Positions 32,186 through 40,217 of a DNA stretch of 54,325 nt are shown one piece after another (position 1 is the stretch's first letter; each line of letters starts with the position of its first letter). The notes under the pieces were generated by a model. That model worked only from the letters and a program-made list of their open reading frames with translations. It was not told the DNA's origin and ran no database searches. The stretch is from CSP1-1 sp035620615 (GTDB lineage: Archaea > Thermoproteota > Nitrososphaeria > Nitrososphaerales > Nitrosopumilaceae). The DNA is taken from assembly GCA_035620615.1 (NCBI GenBank), contig DASPGM010000013.1, positions 1 to 54,325 of the forward strand, read 5' to 3'. The position numbers were made by a program, and so were the translations under genes.

Positions 32186-33464
32186 TTAGCTCTAGCCCCT
32201 TGCTTACTACCTGAGATCCTTCTAGTAATCCTATAATTCCTTTTTTGGATTCAATCTCGGTAAATCTTTTGGTATCATCTTTTTTAATTGAATCCCCTGA
32301 CACAAGAAGTGGTACAGGATCATCACTATGTCCCTTGTAAATACATGGTGTAGAATGATCTGCTGAAATCATCACAGTCACCTTTTTTGTATCAATATTA
32401 TCAAGTAAAGTTCCAAAAAATCTTCTATCAATCTCTTCAATATTTTTCATTTTTCCTATTGCATCCCCATCATGACCAAATTCATCAGGGCCTTTCAAAT
32501 GAACATAAATAGCATTTTGAGTTTCCATTGACTTTGTGGCAACCCTTGCCTTTTCTTCATAATCCGTCAAGCCTCCTGCACTATAGGCCTTCATTTTTAA
32601 AACTTCAGAGATCCCCAATTCTACGGGCATATCGACAATACACGAAAAATTCATCGAATACAAATCATTAATCGGTTTTACCACAGGGTATCTATTTCCA
32701 GCATCACGCAATAAAATACTGTTTAGAAGTTTCTTACCGTTTTTACTTCTCCTATGATTTACCTCACTTCTTTTCATAATTCCAAGTGATTGCTCTGTAA
32801 ATTCATTAACTAATTTGGCAGTGAGGATAGAGCTAGCAGATTCATTTAATGGAAGGCATTTTTCGATCTTCATAAAATCAGTTACTGCTTTTGCGATGCC
32901 CATTCCAGCTATTCTAGAGTAAGCTGGATCTGAATTGGTTATTTCTGATGAGAGAGGATTTCCTTCACATCTAATTCTAACAGTAACCCTATGTCCAATG
33001 GTTGGGGCAACTACTACTGAGCTATTTGGAATTGAAAATTTAATATTTTTTTCAATCTCTTTTGCAATTTCTAGTGCATCTTCTCGTTCAATTCTTCTTC
33101 CAGCCCTTCTATCTATGATTATCCCATCATCATTTAATGTTGCAAAGTTTCCTCTTAACGCTAAATCGCCATCTTTAAAATCGGTGCCGACTCCTATTGC
33201 TTCTATTACACCTCTGCCAACATAGTCATCATGCTGAAATTTGTAACCTAGCATATTAAAAACTGCAATGTCAGATTCTGGGGCAATTCCTTTGCCAACT
33301 GAAATAACTTCTCCCATTACGCCATTTTGTGTCAACTTGTCTAGGTTTGGAGTAACTGCAGAATCCAGTGGGGTCTTTCCTTTTAGATCTGGATGTGGAA
33401 GATCTCCTACACCATCTAATAAGACATAAACAATATGTACATCAGAATTTTTTGTGATCTTAAT
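32169..33464 (-). CDS. apgM: 2,3-bisphosphoglycerate-independent phosphoglycerate mutase (archaeal ApgM); start not ATG or frameshifted
   Basis: Interconverts 3- and 2-phosphoglycerate, as a metal-dependent alkaline-phosphatase-fold enzyme. A call from TTG 33,335 would lack the N-terminus, but the frame continues upstream with VHIVYVLLDGVGDLPHPDLKG, which holds the first metal ligand (Asp in LLDGVGD). The frame opens after TGA (33,465-33,467) with ATT AAG ATC and contains no ATG. A TATA-like TTTTAAGTAA predicts transcription from the ATG at 33,474, which is one base out of frame. So either ATT (33,462-33,464) starts the gene or a 1-nt indel lies between. Later motifs (GPDEFGHDGD, ISADHSTPC) are intact. 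Confidence 0.92.
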   Translation of the reverse strand: MKITKNSDVHIVYVLLDGVGDLPHPDLKGKTPLDSAVTPNLDKLTQNGVMGEVISVGKGIAPESDIAVFNMLGYKFQHDDYVGRGVIEAIGVGTDFKDGDLALRGNFATLNDDGIIIDRRAGRRIEREDALEIAKEIEKNIKFSIPNSSVVVAPTIGHRVTVRIRCEGNPLSSEITNSDPAYSRIAGMGIAKAVTDFMKIEKCLPLNESASSILTAKLVNEFTEQSLGIMKRSEVNHRRSKNGKKLLNSILLRDAGNRYPVVKPINDLYSMNFSCIVDMPVELGISEVLKMKAYSAGGLTDYEEKARVATKSMETQNAIYVHLKGPDEFGHDGDAIGKMKNIEEIDRRFFGTLLDNIDTKKVTVMISADHSTPCIYKGHSDDPVPLLVSGDSIKKDDTKRFTEIESKKGIIGLLEGSQVVSKGLELIKSQM

Positions 33465-33585
33465 TCAACTCCATTTTTGTGCAATTGTAATGGTTACTTA
33501 AAATCTTGCAATATCTTTGACAATTTTATCTAAAAACATCGATCCATAGAAAGCTTTTAACGAGTAAATTTTTTCTCTATTGGTT

Positions 33586-34602
33586 ATGGGAGAAATGCGT
33601 AAAGATTCAATTCTTGAAAGATTTATGATAATTTCTTCTGGTAATGGAAAAACTGTAGAAAGTAAAAAATCCCCCTATTCTCCTGGAAATGAATCTATGA
33701 CAAATCCATCGGTTCTATCTCTGGTGGCAAAAGATGGTATGCTGCAAAGACTCCAAGATACTGAAGATAGTTATGTTAAGGATTGGACAATAAGGGTTTT
33801 TGAGAGTAAAAATCCAGCCGTATCAATAACTACCGAAAATACCTATAGCGATAAGCCCCATTATAGCGAACCTGCCTATGGCTATCATTACATTGTCGTT
33901 GCCTCTCCAAATCAAAACGATTCTTTTGCAACAATTGATGTGGAACAGTGGTCAAACATACTTGTAGTTATTCAAGATAGATTGAGATGGTTATACACTC
34001 AAAAAGGCGTTACATATGTTTCAATTTATGCAAATCATGGAAAGGAAGCAGGAGCTGAAATCTCACATCCTCACCTGCACGTTGTAACATTTTCTACTAT
34101 CCCACCAATAATAGAATCTGAAGCCGAAGCCACTCATAAAATCTTAAATGAAAAGGGTGTTTGTGCATTATGTCAAACTATAACAGCTGAAACCGGTGGA
34201 CCTAGACAAATTTTACAAAGTGAAGGATTCATTGCATTTTGTCCTTGGGCTCCATCACATCCTTACGAATTTTGGATTTGCCCAAAAAAACACACAACCA
34301 GTTTTTCCAAAATTACTCAAAAAGAAATAAACGATTTATCTTTGATTTTAAGAGCAACATTAGGTGGATTAACAAACACTATCCCCAATTTAGCTTATAA
34401 TTTTGTATTTCATCTATCTCCTGAAAAAAAGAATAGTAGACAAATTCATTGGCATATTGAAGTGTATCCAATTACTGCTCCATGGTCTGGATTAGAGCGT
34501 GGATATGGAGTATTTTTGAATAAAGTCTCTCCTGAACAAGCTGCTGAAAAACTTGGTGCCTCGTGCAGAAAAGAGCTTGCTAGTCTAGTGGGCATTGTTT
34601 AG
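33586..34602 (+). CDS. Galactose-1-phosphate uridylyltransferase-like protein (HIT superfamily)
   Basis: The ~338-residue protein has two HIT-like halves. The first ends in YANHGKEAGAEISHPHLHVV, the second in QIHWHIEVYP, carrying the catalytic-type His-x-His of GalT-like nucleotidyl transferases. CALCQT and CPWAPSHPYEFWICPKKH are typical of archaeal GalT homologues and may bind zinc. It would transfer a nucleotide to a hexose-1-phosphate or act as a related phosphorylase; the sugar is unknown. The ATG at 33,586 is preferred, with a TATA-like TTTTAA about 30 nt upstream. Confidence 0.82.
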   Translation: MGEMRKDSILERFMIISSGNGKTVESKKSPYSPGNESMTNPSVLSLVAKDGMLQRLQDTEDSYVKDWTIRVFESKNPAVSITTENTYSDKPHYSEPAYGYHYIVVASPNQNDSFATIDVEQWSNILVVIQDRLRWLYTQKGVTYVSIYANHGKEAGAEISHPHLHVVTFSTIPPIIESEAEATHKILNEKGVCALCQTITAETGGPRQILQSEGFIAFCPWAPSHPYEFWICPKKHTTSFSKITQKEINDLSLILRATLGGLTNTIPNLAYNFVFHLSPEKKNSRQIHWHIEVYPITAPWSGLERGYGVFLNKVSPEQAAEKLGASCRKELASLVGIV

Positions 34603-34644
34603 ACATTCTGAATAGTTTATTATCTTTAAAAAATCTGAACTTGT

Positions 34645-35067
34645 ATGGGAATTGAAAAATACATTGCTGTAGCAAGTCTGGGATTGTTTATTATGTTTGT
34701 TGGAGAAATTATTACTCTTTATGATTTTATGATAGAGCCACCCAGAGAAGTTGAACCAGAACCAAAAATTTTACAATTTATTTCCATAGGAGTTGCACCA
34801 GCATGTGTTTTAGCAGGAACTGCATTTATTATGTCAAAAAGATATGGTTCAAAATCAATTGGATTAATGATTATCTCAAGTGGAATAATTCTTTTAATTG
34901 GAATGATCATAGCTCAGTCCCTCATTGATAAAATAGACCCTGATTACGTAATTAACACTGTCCTTATCACTCCGCCGCTCTTTATGGGAGTATCCATTCC
35001 TGTAATAATTTTTGGTATAATATTATTTAGAATTAAAAAACAAAAACCAAAAAAAGAATATCTCTAA
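34645..35067 (+). CDS. Hypothetical four-helix membrane protein
   Basis: The 140 residues contain four hydrophobic segments (about 6-28, 47-65, 72-92, 108-130) and a basic end (RIKKQKPKKEYL). An acidic loop EPPREVEPEPK follows the first helix. No family is recognised. It lies 42 nt after the GalT-like gene and overlaps the convergent acetyltransferase by 4 nt. Confidence 0.65.
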   Translation: MGIEKYIAVASLGLFIMFVGEIITLYDFMIEPPREVEPEPKILQFISIGVAPACVLAGTAFIMSKRYGSKSIGLMIISSGIILLIGMIIAQSLIDKIDPDYVINTVLITPPLFMGVSIPVIIFGIILFRIKKQKPKKEYL

Positions 35068-35501
35068 GAATGGTCAAAACGCATCCCATTAGAATGTCGT
35101 TTAAAACCAATTTTTTCATAAAATGGTTTTACATCATCTGAACAATCTAAAATTGTTTTATAACAATTATTTTCTTTTGCAAATTCTAATAATGATTGAA
35201 CTAACTTTTCTCCTATACCTTTACCTTGGTATTCTTTTGCTATTACTACATCTTCAATATGACCTACATTGCCTCCTTCATGGATAAATTTTGGCTCAAT
35301 TAACATAGTTGTTGATCCAACAACTTTGTCTCCTGATATTGCAACGTATACAAGGTGATTGGGATTGGATTTAATTTTCTGGTAAATTTCAGTTGCTTTT
35401 TCCTTTGAAATATTACTTGCAGGTTTAAGAGAATCCATTGATTGTAAAAAACCATTGAAAAGATCTTTTTCTTCTAATTCTCTAATTATAATATCGACCA
35501 T
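35064..35501 (-). CDS. GNAT acetyltransferase, glucosamine-6-phosphate N-acetyltransferase (Gna1) like
   Basis: The Gna1-type blocks are clear: GHIEDVVIAKEYQGKGIGEKLVQSL, then CYKTILDCSDDVKPFYEKIGFKR and the terminal NGMRFDH. Gna1 enzymes make GlcNAc-6-phosphate for UDP-GlcNAc, used in N-glycans. The next gene upstream encodes a sugar-phosphate nucleotidyltransferase, which supports a nucleotide-sugar role. The ATG at 35,501 is preferred over the TTG at 35,513 that would overlap the neighbour's stop. Confidence 0.82.
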   Translation of the reverse strand: MVDIIIRELEEKDLFNGFLQSMDSLKPASNISKEKATEIYQKIKSNPNHLVYVAISGDKVVGSTTMLIEPKFIHEGGNVGHIEDVVIAKEYQGKGIGEKLVQSLLEFAKENNCYKTILDCSDDVKPFYEKIGFKRHSNGMRFDHS

Positions 35502-35509
35502 TTTCCCAA

Positions 35510-36211
35510 TCAAATATTTCCTAATCTTTCAAGAAATTGTTGATAGGCTTTCTTATAGGATGCTTTATCCCCAACGTCCATGAATCCTTTTTTTGTAAGG
35601 AAGCTATGGACTGGTTTTTTTCTGGCTATAGCTTTTTTGATTACATCATCCATCCCATACGGCTTGTTGCTAGGAATTAGGTCAAAAACCTGGGGTTCCA
35701 TTACATAACATCCGATATTGATATTGGCTTTAATCTCGGGTTTTTCATTCCATCCAGTAACTGTGCCATTTTTTGATGTTTCAATCACTCCATAGTTTAG
35801 TTTGGTTTTGTACTCATAAAGGCTCATGGTGATAAAGGAACCTTTTTTCTTATGTTGATTAATCATCTCTCTTAATTTAAAATCAAAGATAGAATCACCA
35901 TAAACACAAACAAACGAATCATCGACTAGTCGTTCGGCAGTTTTTAATTGTCCAGCAGTTGCAAGAGGCTTGCTTGCTATTGCATATTCAATTTTCATCC
36001 CAAATCTTGAGCCATCTTCAAAATAATCTTCGATTGTTTTTCTAAGATAACTTACACACAAAACAGTATTTTTAATTCCATTTTTTCGTAACCACTCAAT
36101 TAGGTGTTCTAATAATGGCTTTTCTCCAAGTGGGAGCATTGGTTTTGGAACAAATGTTGTATAAGGTTGTAACCTGGTCCCTAGGCCACCTGCCAATATT
36201 ACAGCTTTCAC
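35510..36211 (-). CDS. Sugar-phosphate nucleotidyltransferase
   Basis: A 233-residue NTP-transferase fold. The signature AGGLGTRLQPYTTFVPKPMLPLGEKPLLEHLIEWL is complete, and the metal-binding Asp is in FVCVYGDSIFD. The GVIETSKNGTVTGWNEKPE and MDVGDKASYKKA blocks are typical. No C-terminal left-handed helix or acetyltransferase domain is attached. The nucleotide and sugar cannot be told from sequence; UDP-GlcNAc or GDP-mannose are candidates. It precedes the Gna1-like gene. Confidence 0.87.
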   Translation of the reverse strand: MKAVILAGGLGTRLQPYTTFVPKPMLPLGEKPLLEHLIEWLRKNGIKNTVLCVSYLRKTIEDYFEDGSRFGMKIEYAIASKPLATAGQLKTAERLVDDSFVCVYGDSIFDFKLREMINQHKKKGSFITMSLYEYKTKLNYGVIETSKNGTVTGWNEKPEIKANINIGCYVMEPQVFDLIPSNKPYGMDDVIKKAIARKKPVHSFLTKKGFMDVGDKASYKKAYQQFLERLGNI

Positions 36212-36282
36212 GAATTTCTATTTGAAATAATGACTATTTATGTTAGGATATAGATTTCTAATACACAACAATCAAACTTGAC

Positions 36283-37587
36283 TTACAAAATTTTTGAAAT
36301 CTTTTCAACAACTTCGCTTGGGTTCTTTCCAAAAATCAAAATCATTGGCTCCTTCCCATAGTCCCCCCTGTGATATATTAAATCTGGAGGAATATTGGAA
36401 TTTTTAATTGCCTGGTTAATTCCCCACGAAATAGATTGATTCTCTTTTCTTTTTACTGCTTTAGGTTCTATTGTTCTGTCATAGCTTTTTACAGTCAAAT
36501 TATTTTTTTGTGCCACATTAATTAAATTTTGATCATACTTTACATTTATAGCAGATCTAATCTGTGGAAATTTTTTGGAAATTTCTAACAATGCAGAGGC
36601 CACATGTTTTGAGCCTCCATATTCTAAACTTCCAGCCACTACCACTTCTTTACCACTCTTTACAATTCTTCCTGCAACTCCAATGATATCCCTAGTGGAT
36701 TTTATTTTCTCTTTACCATATACAAAATTTGTCTGACATTCAGGAATTACAGTATAAATATTTTTTAAATTTTTAAAATCATTAATTGCTATACTTAGAT
36801 TTTTTTTATTTATATCAATTCTCTTTGAAAACTCTGTAACATGAATCCCTTTTCCGATCTTTTTTGAATTCTTTATGGAATTATACGTAAACTGTTTTGC
36901 AAATTTAACAGCATTATGAATATTTTTGCCATTGGCAATACCTACTGCTAATGCTGAAGAATAATTACATCCACTTCCATGATTAACTTGTTCTAGTTTT
37001 TTTCCTGAAATAAAATATTGATCTGAATCATCCAAAATAAAATCAGAAATTTCACCTTTTTTAAAAGAAATACCCGTAATGATTACATTTCTTACGCCTA
37101 GTTCTTTTATTTTATAAGCACATTTGATGAGATCCTGTTTGTTCTTTATGCTAATTCCAGCTAAAGTTGAGGCTTCTGATACATTTGGAGTAATTGAATG
37201 AGCAATTGGAATTAGATATTTTTTGTAATCCGATAATGCATCTTTTTTTAATAATATCCCCCCTGTTGTAGATTTTATTATTGGATCAAGAATTATTGGA
37301 ATGCTTGTCTTTGATAGTTTTGAGAAAATTGCCTTTATAGTAGATGAATTGTAAACCATTCCAATTTTAATTGCATTGATCTCAAAATCAGAAAAAATAG
37401 AATCAATTTGGTTTTTAATCATTTTTGAAGAAATTGGTTCTACCTTTCCAAATTTTGTAGTGTTCTGACTAGTTATTGCTGTAATTACGGTTAATGCATA
37501 AGTTCCTAAAGATGTGAAAGTTTTGATATCGCTTTGAATCCCTGCACCAGATGATGGATCAGAACCAGCAATTGAAAGTAAGTTCAT
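36283..37587 (-). CDS. thiD: Bifunctional ThiDN: HMP/HMP-P kinase fused to ThiN thiamine-phosphate synthase
   Basis: Residues 1-255 are ThiD (IAGSDPSSGAGIQSDIKTF, ILDPIIKSTTGG, LEQVNHGSGCNYSSALAVGI), which phosphorylates hydroxymethylpyrimidine. From about 265 the ThiN domain follows (TVIPECQTNFVYGKEK, VAGSLEYGGSKHVASALLEI, YHRGDYGKEPMILIFG), the archaeal replacement for ThiE that joins pyrimidine and thiazole. AAGGAG lies seven bases before the ATG. It is divergent from thiC and likely shares its TATA box. Confidence 0.93.
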   Translation of the reverse strand: MNLLSIAGSDPSSGAGIQSDIKTFTSLGTYALTVITAITSQNTTKFGKVEPISSKMIKNQIDSIFSDFEINAIKIGMVYNSSTIKAIFSKLSKTSIPIILDPIIKSTTGGILLKKDALSDYKKYLIPIAHSITPNVSEASTLAGISIKNKQDLIKCAYKIKELGVRNVIITGISFKKGEISDFILDDSDQYFISGKKLEQVNHGSGCNYSSALAVGIANGKNIHNAVKFAKQFTYNSIKNSKKIGKGIHVTEFSKRIDINKKNLSIAINDFKNLKNIYTVIPECQTNFVYGKEKIKSTRDIIGVAGRIVKSGKEVVVAGSLEYGGSKHVASALLEISKKFPQIRSAINVKYDQNLINVAQKNNLTVKSYDRTIEPKAVKRKENQSISWGINQAIKNSNIPPDLIYHRGDYGKEPMILIFGKNPSEVVEKISKIL

Positions 37588-37611
37588 TTTTGTTCTCCTT
37601 TAAGACTATTG

Positions 37612-37617
37612 TTTAAA
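37612..37617. promoter_or_regulatory. Palindromic TATA box TTTAAA shared by thiDN (-) and thiC (+)
   Basis: The perfectly palindromic TTTAAA is the only TATA-like element in the 51-nt gap. Its centre is 24.5 nt from the thiC ATG at 37,639 and 27.5 nt from the thiDN ATG at 37,587. Both distances fit transcription starts at or near the start codons. There is no room for a TPP riboswitch on either side. Confidence 0.65.
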
Positions 37618-37638
37618 TCTAGTAAAAATGTACATACT

Positions 37639-38970
37639 ATGTTGGGCACCCAAATGAGTGCAGCACGAAGAGGTGTTGCAACTGATGAAATGAAACTTGT
37701 CGCCAAAGACGAGGATGTTACATTAGATTGGCTAATTCCTAAAATTGCCAAAGGTTCAATTATAATTCCCAGCAATAATTCACGGCCTCAAAAAATTCAC
37801 AACGTAGGGATTGGTAAAGGAATGAAAACCAAAGTCAATGTAAATATTGGAACATCTACATTGAAAGTTGATCTTCAAGAGGAGATTGAAAAGGCAAAGG
37901 TCGCTGTAAAATATCACGCAGATACAATCATGGATCTTAGTGATGGTGGAGATGTTGGAATGATTCGAAGAGAATTATTAAAAGTGGCTCCCATTACATT
38001 TGGAACAGTTCCAATCTATGAAGCCTATAACTATGGCATTGAAAAGCACAAAAACCCGTTGAATTTAACCGAAGATGATTTTCTTAACGCTTTTGAAAAT
38101 AATGCAAAGGATGGTGTAGATTATACTACAATTCATTCAGGAATTAGTAAAGAAATTGCCAAGCGAATTTTAAAGGTAGAGCGATATGGTGGAGTTGTAA
38201 GTAAAGGTGGAACCATTACTGCAGCCTGGATGTTAAAGTACGATAAAGAAAATCCATACATTACTCATTATGATTATTTAATTGAACTAGCACGCAAGTA
38301 CGATGTAACATTTAGTCTAGGTGATGCATTAAGACCTGGCTCAATTCTTGATTCTCACGATGAATTGCAAGTTCAAGAAATGATTAACATTGCTAGATTA
38401 ACAAAACGTGCACATGAAAAGGATGTTCAAGTAATGGTCGAGGGACCAGGCCATGTTCCACTCAATGAGGTTGCTGCAAATGTTAGGTTAGCAAAATCAT
38501 TAATTGGTGATGTTCCCTATTACGTCTTAGGCCCACTTGTAACTGATATTGCATCTGGTCATGATCATATTGCAAGTGCAATTGGGGCTGCAGTATCTGC
38601 AAGTGAGGGCGTTGATTTACTATGTTATTTGACACCTTCAGAACATCTTGCTTTACCAAATGCTGAAGAAGTCAAAGCAGGGCTAATTGCATATAGAATT
38701 GCCGCTCATGCGGGGGATTTGGTAAAGTTAAGAGAAAAATCCATCAAATGGGATATGAAAATGACAGAGGCTAGACGAACTCTTGATTGGGAAAAACAAA
38801 TTGCATTATCAATAGATCCTGAAGAGGCTGCACGCATTCATGGAAGAACCGGTCAAAGACCTGGTAACAATGTTCCATGTACAATGTGTGGTGGTGCATG
38901 CGTTTACGTAATGTTGCCACAACAAAGAAAATATGAAAAAGAAAACGCTAAACTAGAGCAGATTGAATAA
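37639..38970 (+). CDS. thiC: Phosphomethylpyrimidine synthase ThiC
   Basis: Radical-SAM enzyme that turns aminoimidazole ribotide into HMP-phosphate. The C-terminal cluster motif CTMCGGACVYVM (C-x2-C-x4-C) is present in GNNVPCTMCGGACV. Family blocks include TIMDLSDGGDVGMIRRELL, SLGDALRPGSILDSHDELQ and VMVEGPGHVPLNEV. I choose the ATG at 37,639 because the TATA box lies 25 nt upstream and homologues start near MGTQMSAARRG. The longer TTG frame at 37,609 would begin upstream of that TATA box. Its 3' end overlaps the convergent Nudix gene by 18 nt. Confidence 0.97.
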   Translation: MLGTQMSAARRGVATDEMKLVAKDEDVTLDWLIPKIAKGSIIIPSNNSRPQKIHNVGIGKGMKTKVNVNIGTSTLKVDLQEEIEKAKVAVKYHADTIMDLSDGGDVGMIRRELLKVAPITFGTVPIYEAYNYGIEKHKNPLNLTEDDFLNAFENNAKDGVDYTTIHSGISKEIAKRILKVERYGGVVSKGGTITAAWMLKYDKENPYITHYDYLIELARKYDVTFSLGDALRPGSILDSHDELQVQEMINIARLTKRAHEKDVQVMVEGPGHVPLNEVAANVRLAKSLIGDVPYYVLGPLVTDIASGHDHIASAIGAAVSASEGVDLLCYLTPSEHLALPNAEEVKAGLIAYRIAAHAGDLVKLREKSIKWDMKMTEARRTLDWEKQIALSIDPEEAARIHGRTGQRPGNNVPCTMCGGACVYVMLPQQRKYEKENAKLEQIE

Positions 38971-39360
38971 TACTTTTTCTAAACTAGGAACTGTTTTAAA
39001 ATTAGAAATTTCTTCTGCCTTTATCCATTTGTATTCAGAATTTTCCCAATTTAGTTTAATTTCTGGATTATCTACATTAAACAAAAAAGGATAGACTTCC
39101 CATTCATGGTCTTCATACTGTGGTGATAAAATTTTCATTTCTTTGGCTTCTTTAACTAATTGAATCTGTTTATCATTTATCCCAAGCTCTTCAAATATCT
39201 CTATTTTTGCTCGTGAAAGAGGAGATTCATTTTTTTCTATAATTCCACTAATTCCTGCCCACAATCCTTTCATGCTTTTTACTTTACCACTTCTTTTTAA
39301 AATTAAGATTTTATCTCCATTTTTTAAAAAGCAAGTAATAATTTTTGTTGCACGCGTCAT
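38953..39360 (-). CDS. Nudix hydrolase with a variant Nudix box
   Basis: A 135-residue Nudix protein. The box reads G39-x5-E45-x7-I53-E54-x2-E57-E58-x-G60: the normally invariant Arg of REUXEE is Ile53, while the metal-binding glutamates are kept. The first strand ITCFLKNGDKILILKRS and WAGISGII are typical. The substrate (NTP or other nucleotide-diphosphate compound) is unknown. It is the last gene of the aro run, its start touching the tyrA stop. Confidence 0.88.
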   Translation of the reverse strand: MTRATKIITCFLKNGDKILILKRSGKVKSMKGLWAGISGIIEKNESPLSRAKIEIFEELGINDKQIQLVKEAKEMKILSPQYEDHEWEVYPFLFNVDNPEIKLNWENSEYKWIKAEEISNFKTVPSLEKVLFNLL

Positions 39361-40217
39361 TACTTTTTTTCAATAGAGTTTACCATCATTGTTAATTTTT
39401 TATAAGATGCCTCAAGGTCTGAATTTTTTCTCAAATTATCCTGTGTTGTCTTAATATAAGTTTGAATCTCTTCTGATTTTCCTTCTTGGACTGAAGTCAA
39501 TAATCTTCCAATATCCTTCCAAAATTCTTCCGCAACTTTTCTGATCTCAGGATTGGAAATAATGGTTTCAATTAATTCTGGTGATTCTGTCATAATACTT
39601 TCAGTTAGAATCTTTTGAGCTTTAAACGTAGTTCCAGCCATTTTTTCCGTAAGTGAAATCTTATCGTCCTTTGTTAAAATATTTGCAAATGCTAGGTTGA
39701 TGAGATGAGTTAATCCAAGAATTACTGCAATTTTTTTATCATGCTCTATTGCATCAATTGTAACAAAATCAGCCTCTGGAAAAAGTGACTTTGCAACAGC
39801 TAATTCTTTTTTTGCATCTTTAATTGGAATTGAAATAATGTGTTGCCCATGAATTTTTTTTATTCCTGGCCCAAACATAGGATGAATACAGATCGGATTT
39901 ACCTTTGATGGCATTTTAGCAAGTGAAGTTGAAGTTTTAGATTTCTGTGATGAAATTTCAATTAGATATGAACCTCTTTTCATCTCTTTAGCAATTAGAC
40001 GAATAATTTCTGGAGTACGTCTAGTTGGTGTACACAAAAGAACATAGCCTGCCTTAAGCACACCCCCAACTAAGGAATCTGCTTTGGTAATTGATTTTAT
40101 TTTAATCTCATTTTCAGAATCATATCCGATTACATCATAATCTTTTTCAAGAAAATAATTTGCAAACCATTCTCCCATTTTTCCTCCAGCACCAATTATT
40201 GCAATAACGTTCTTCAT
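39360..40217 (-). CDS. tyrA: Prephenate dehydrogenase
   Basis: The 285-residue enzyme has an N-terminal Rossmann fold (VIAIIGAGGKMGEWFANYF) with YDSEN favouring NAD. The family signature CIHPMFGPGIKK carries the catalytic His region; ATTKAQK-like AGTTFKAQKILTE and helical dimer regions follow. It oxidatively decarboxylates prephenate to 4-hydroxyphenylpyruvate for tyrosine. It overlaps the chorismate mutase-aminotransferase gene by 4 nt, placing all steps from chorismate to tyrosine side by side. Confidence 0.9.
   Translation of the reverse strand: MKNVIAIIGAGGKMGEWFANYFLEKDYDVIGYDSENEIKIKSITKADSLVGGVLKAGYVLLCTPTRRTPEIIRLIAKEMKRGSYLIEISSQKSKTSTSLAKMPSKVNPICIHPMFGPGIKKIHGQHIISIPIKDAKKELAVAKSLFPEADFVTIDAIEHDKKIAVILGLTHLINLAFANILTKDDKISLTEKMAGTTFKAQKILTESIMTESPELIETIISNPEIRKVAEEFWKDIGRLLTSVQEGKSEEIQTYIKTTQDNLRKNSDLEASYKKLTMMVNSIEKK

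Noticed and set aside
36212..36282. Separate small gene or RNA between the nucleotidyltransferase and thiDN
   Set aside because: Short AT-rich spacer without boxes, stems or a frame of note.
37588..37638. TPP riboswitch upstream of thiC or thiDN
   Set aside because: Only 51 nt separate the two start codons; there is no space for the roughly 100-nt aptamer.
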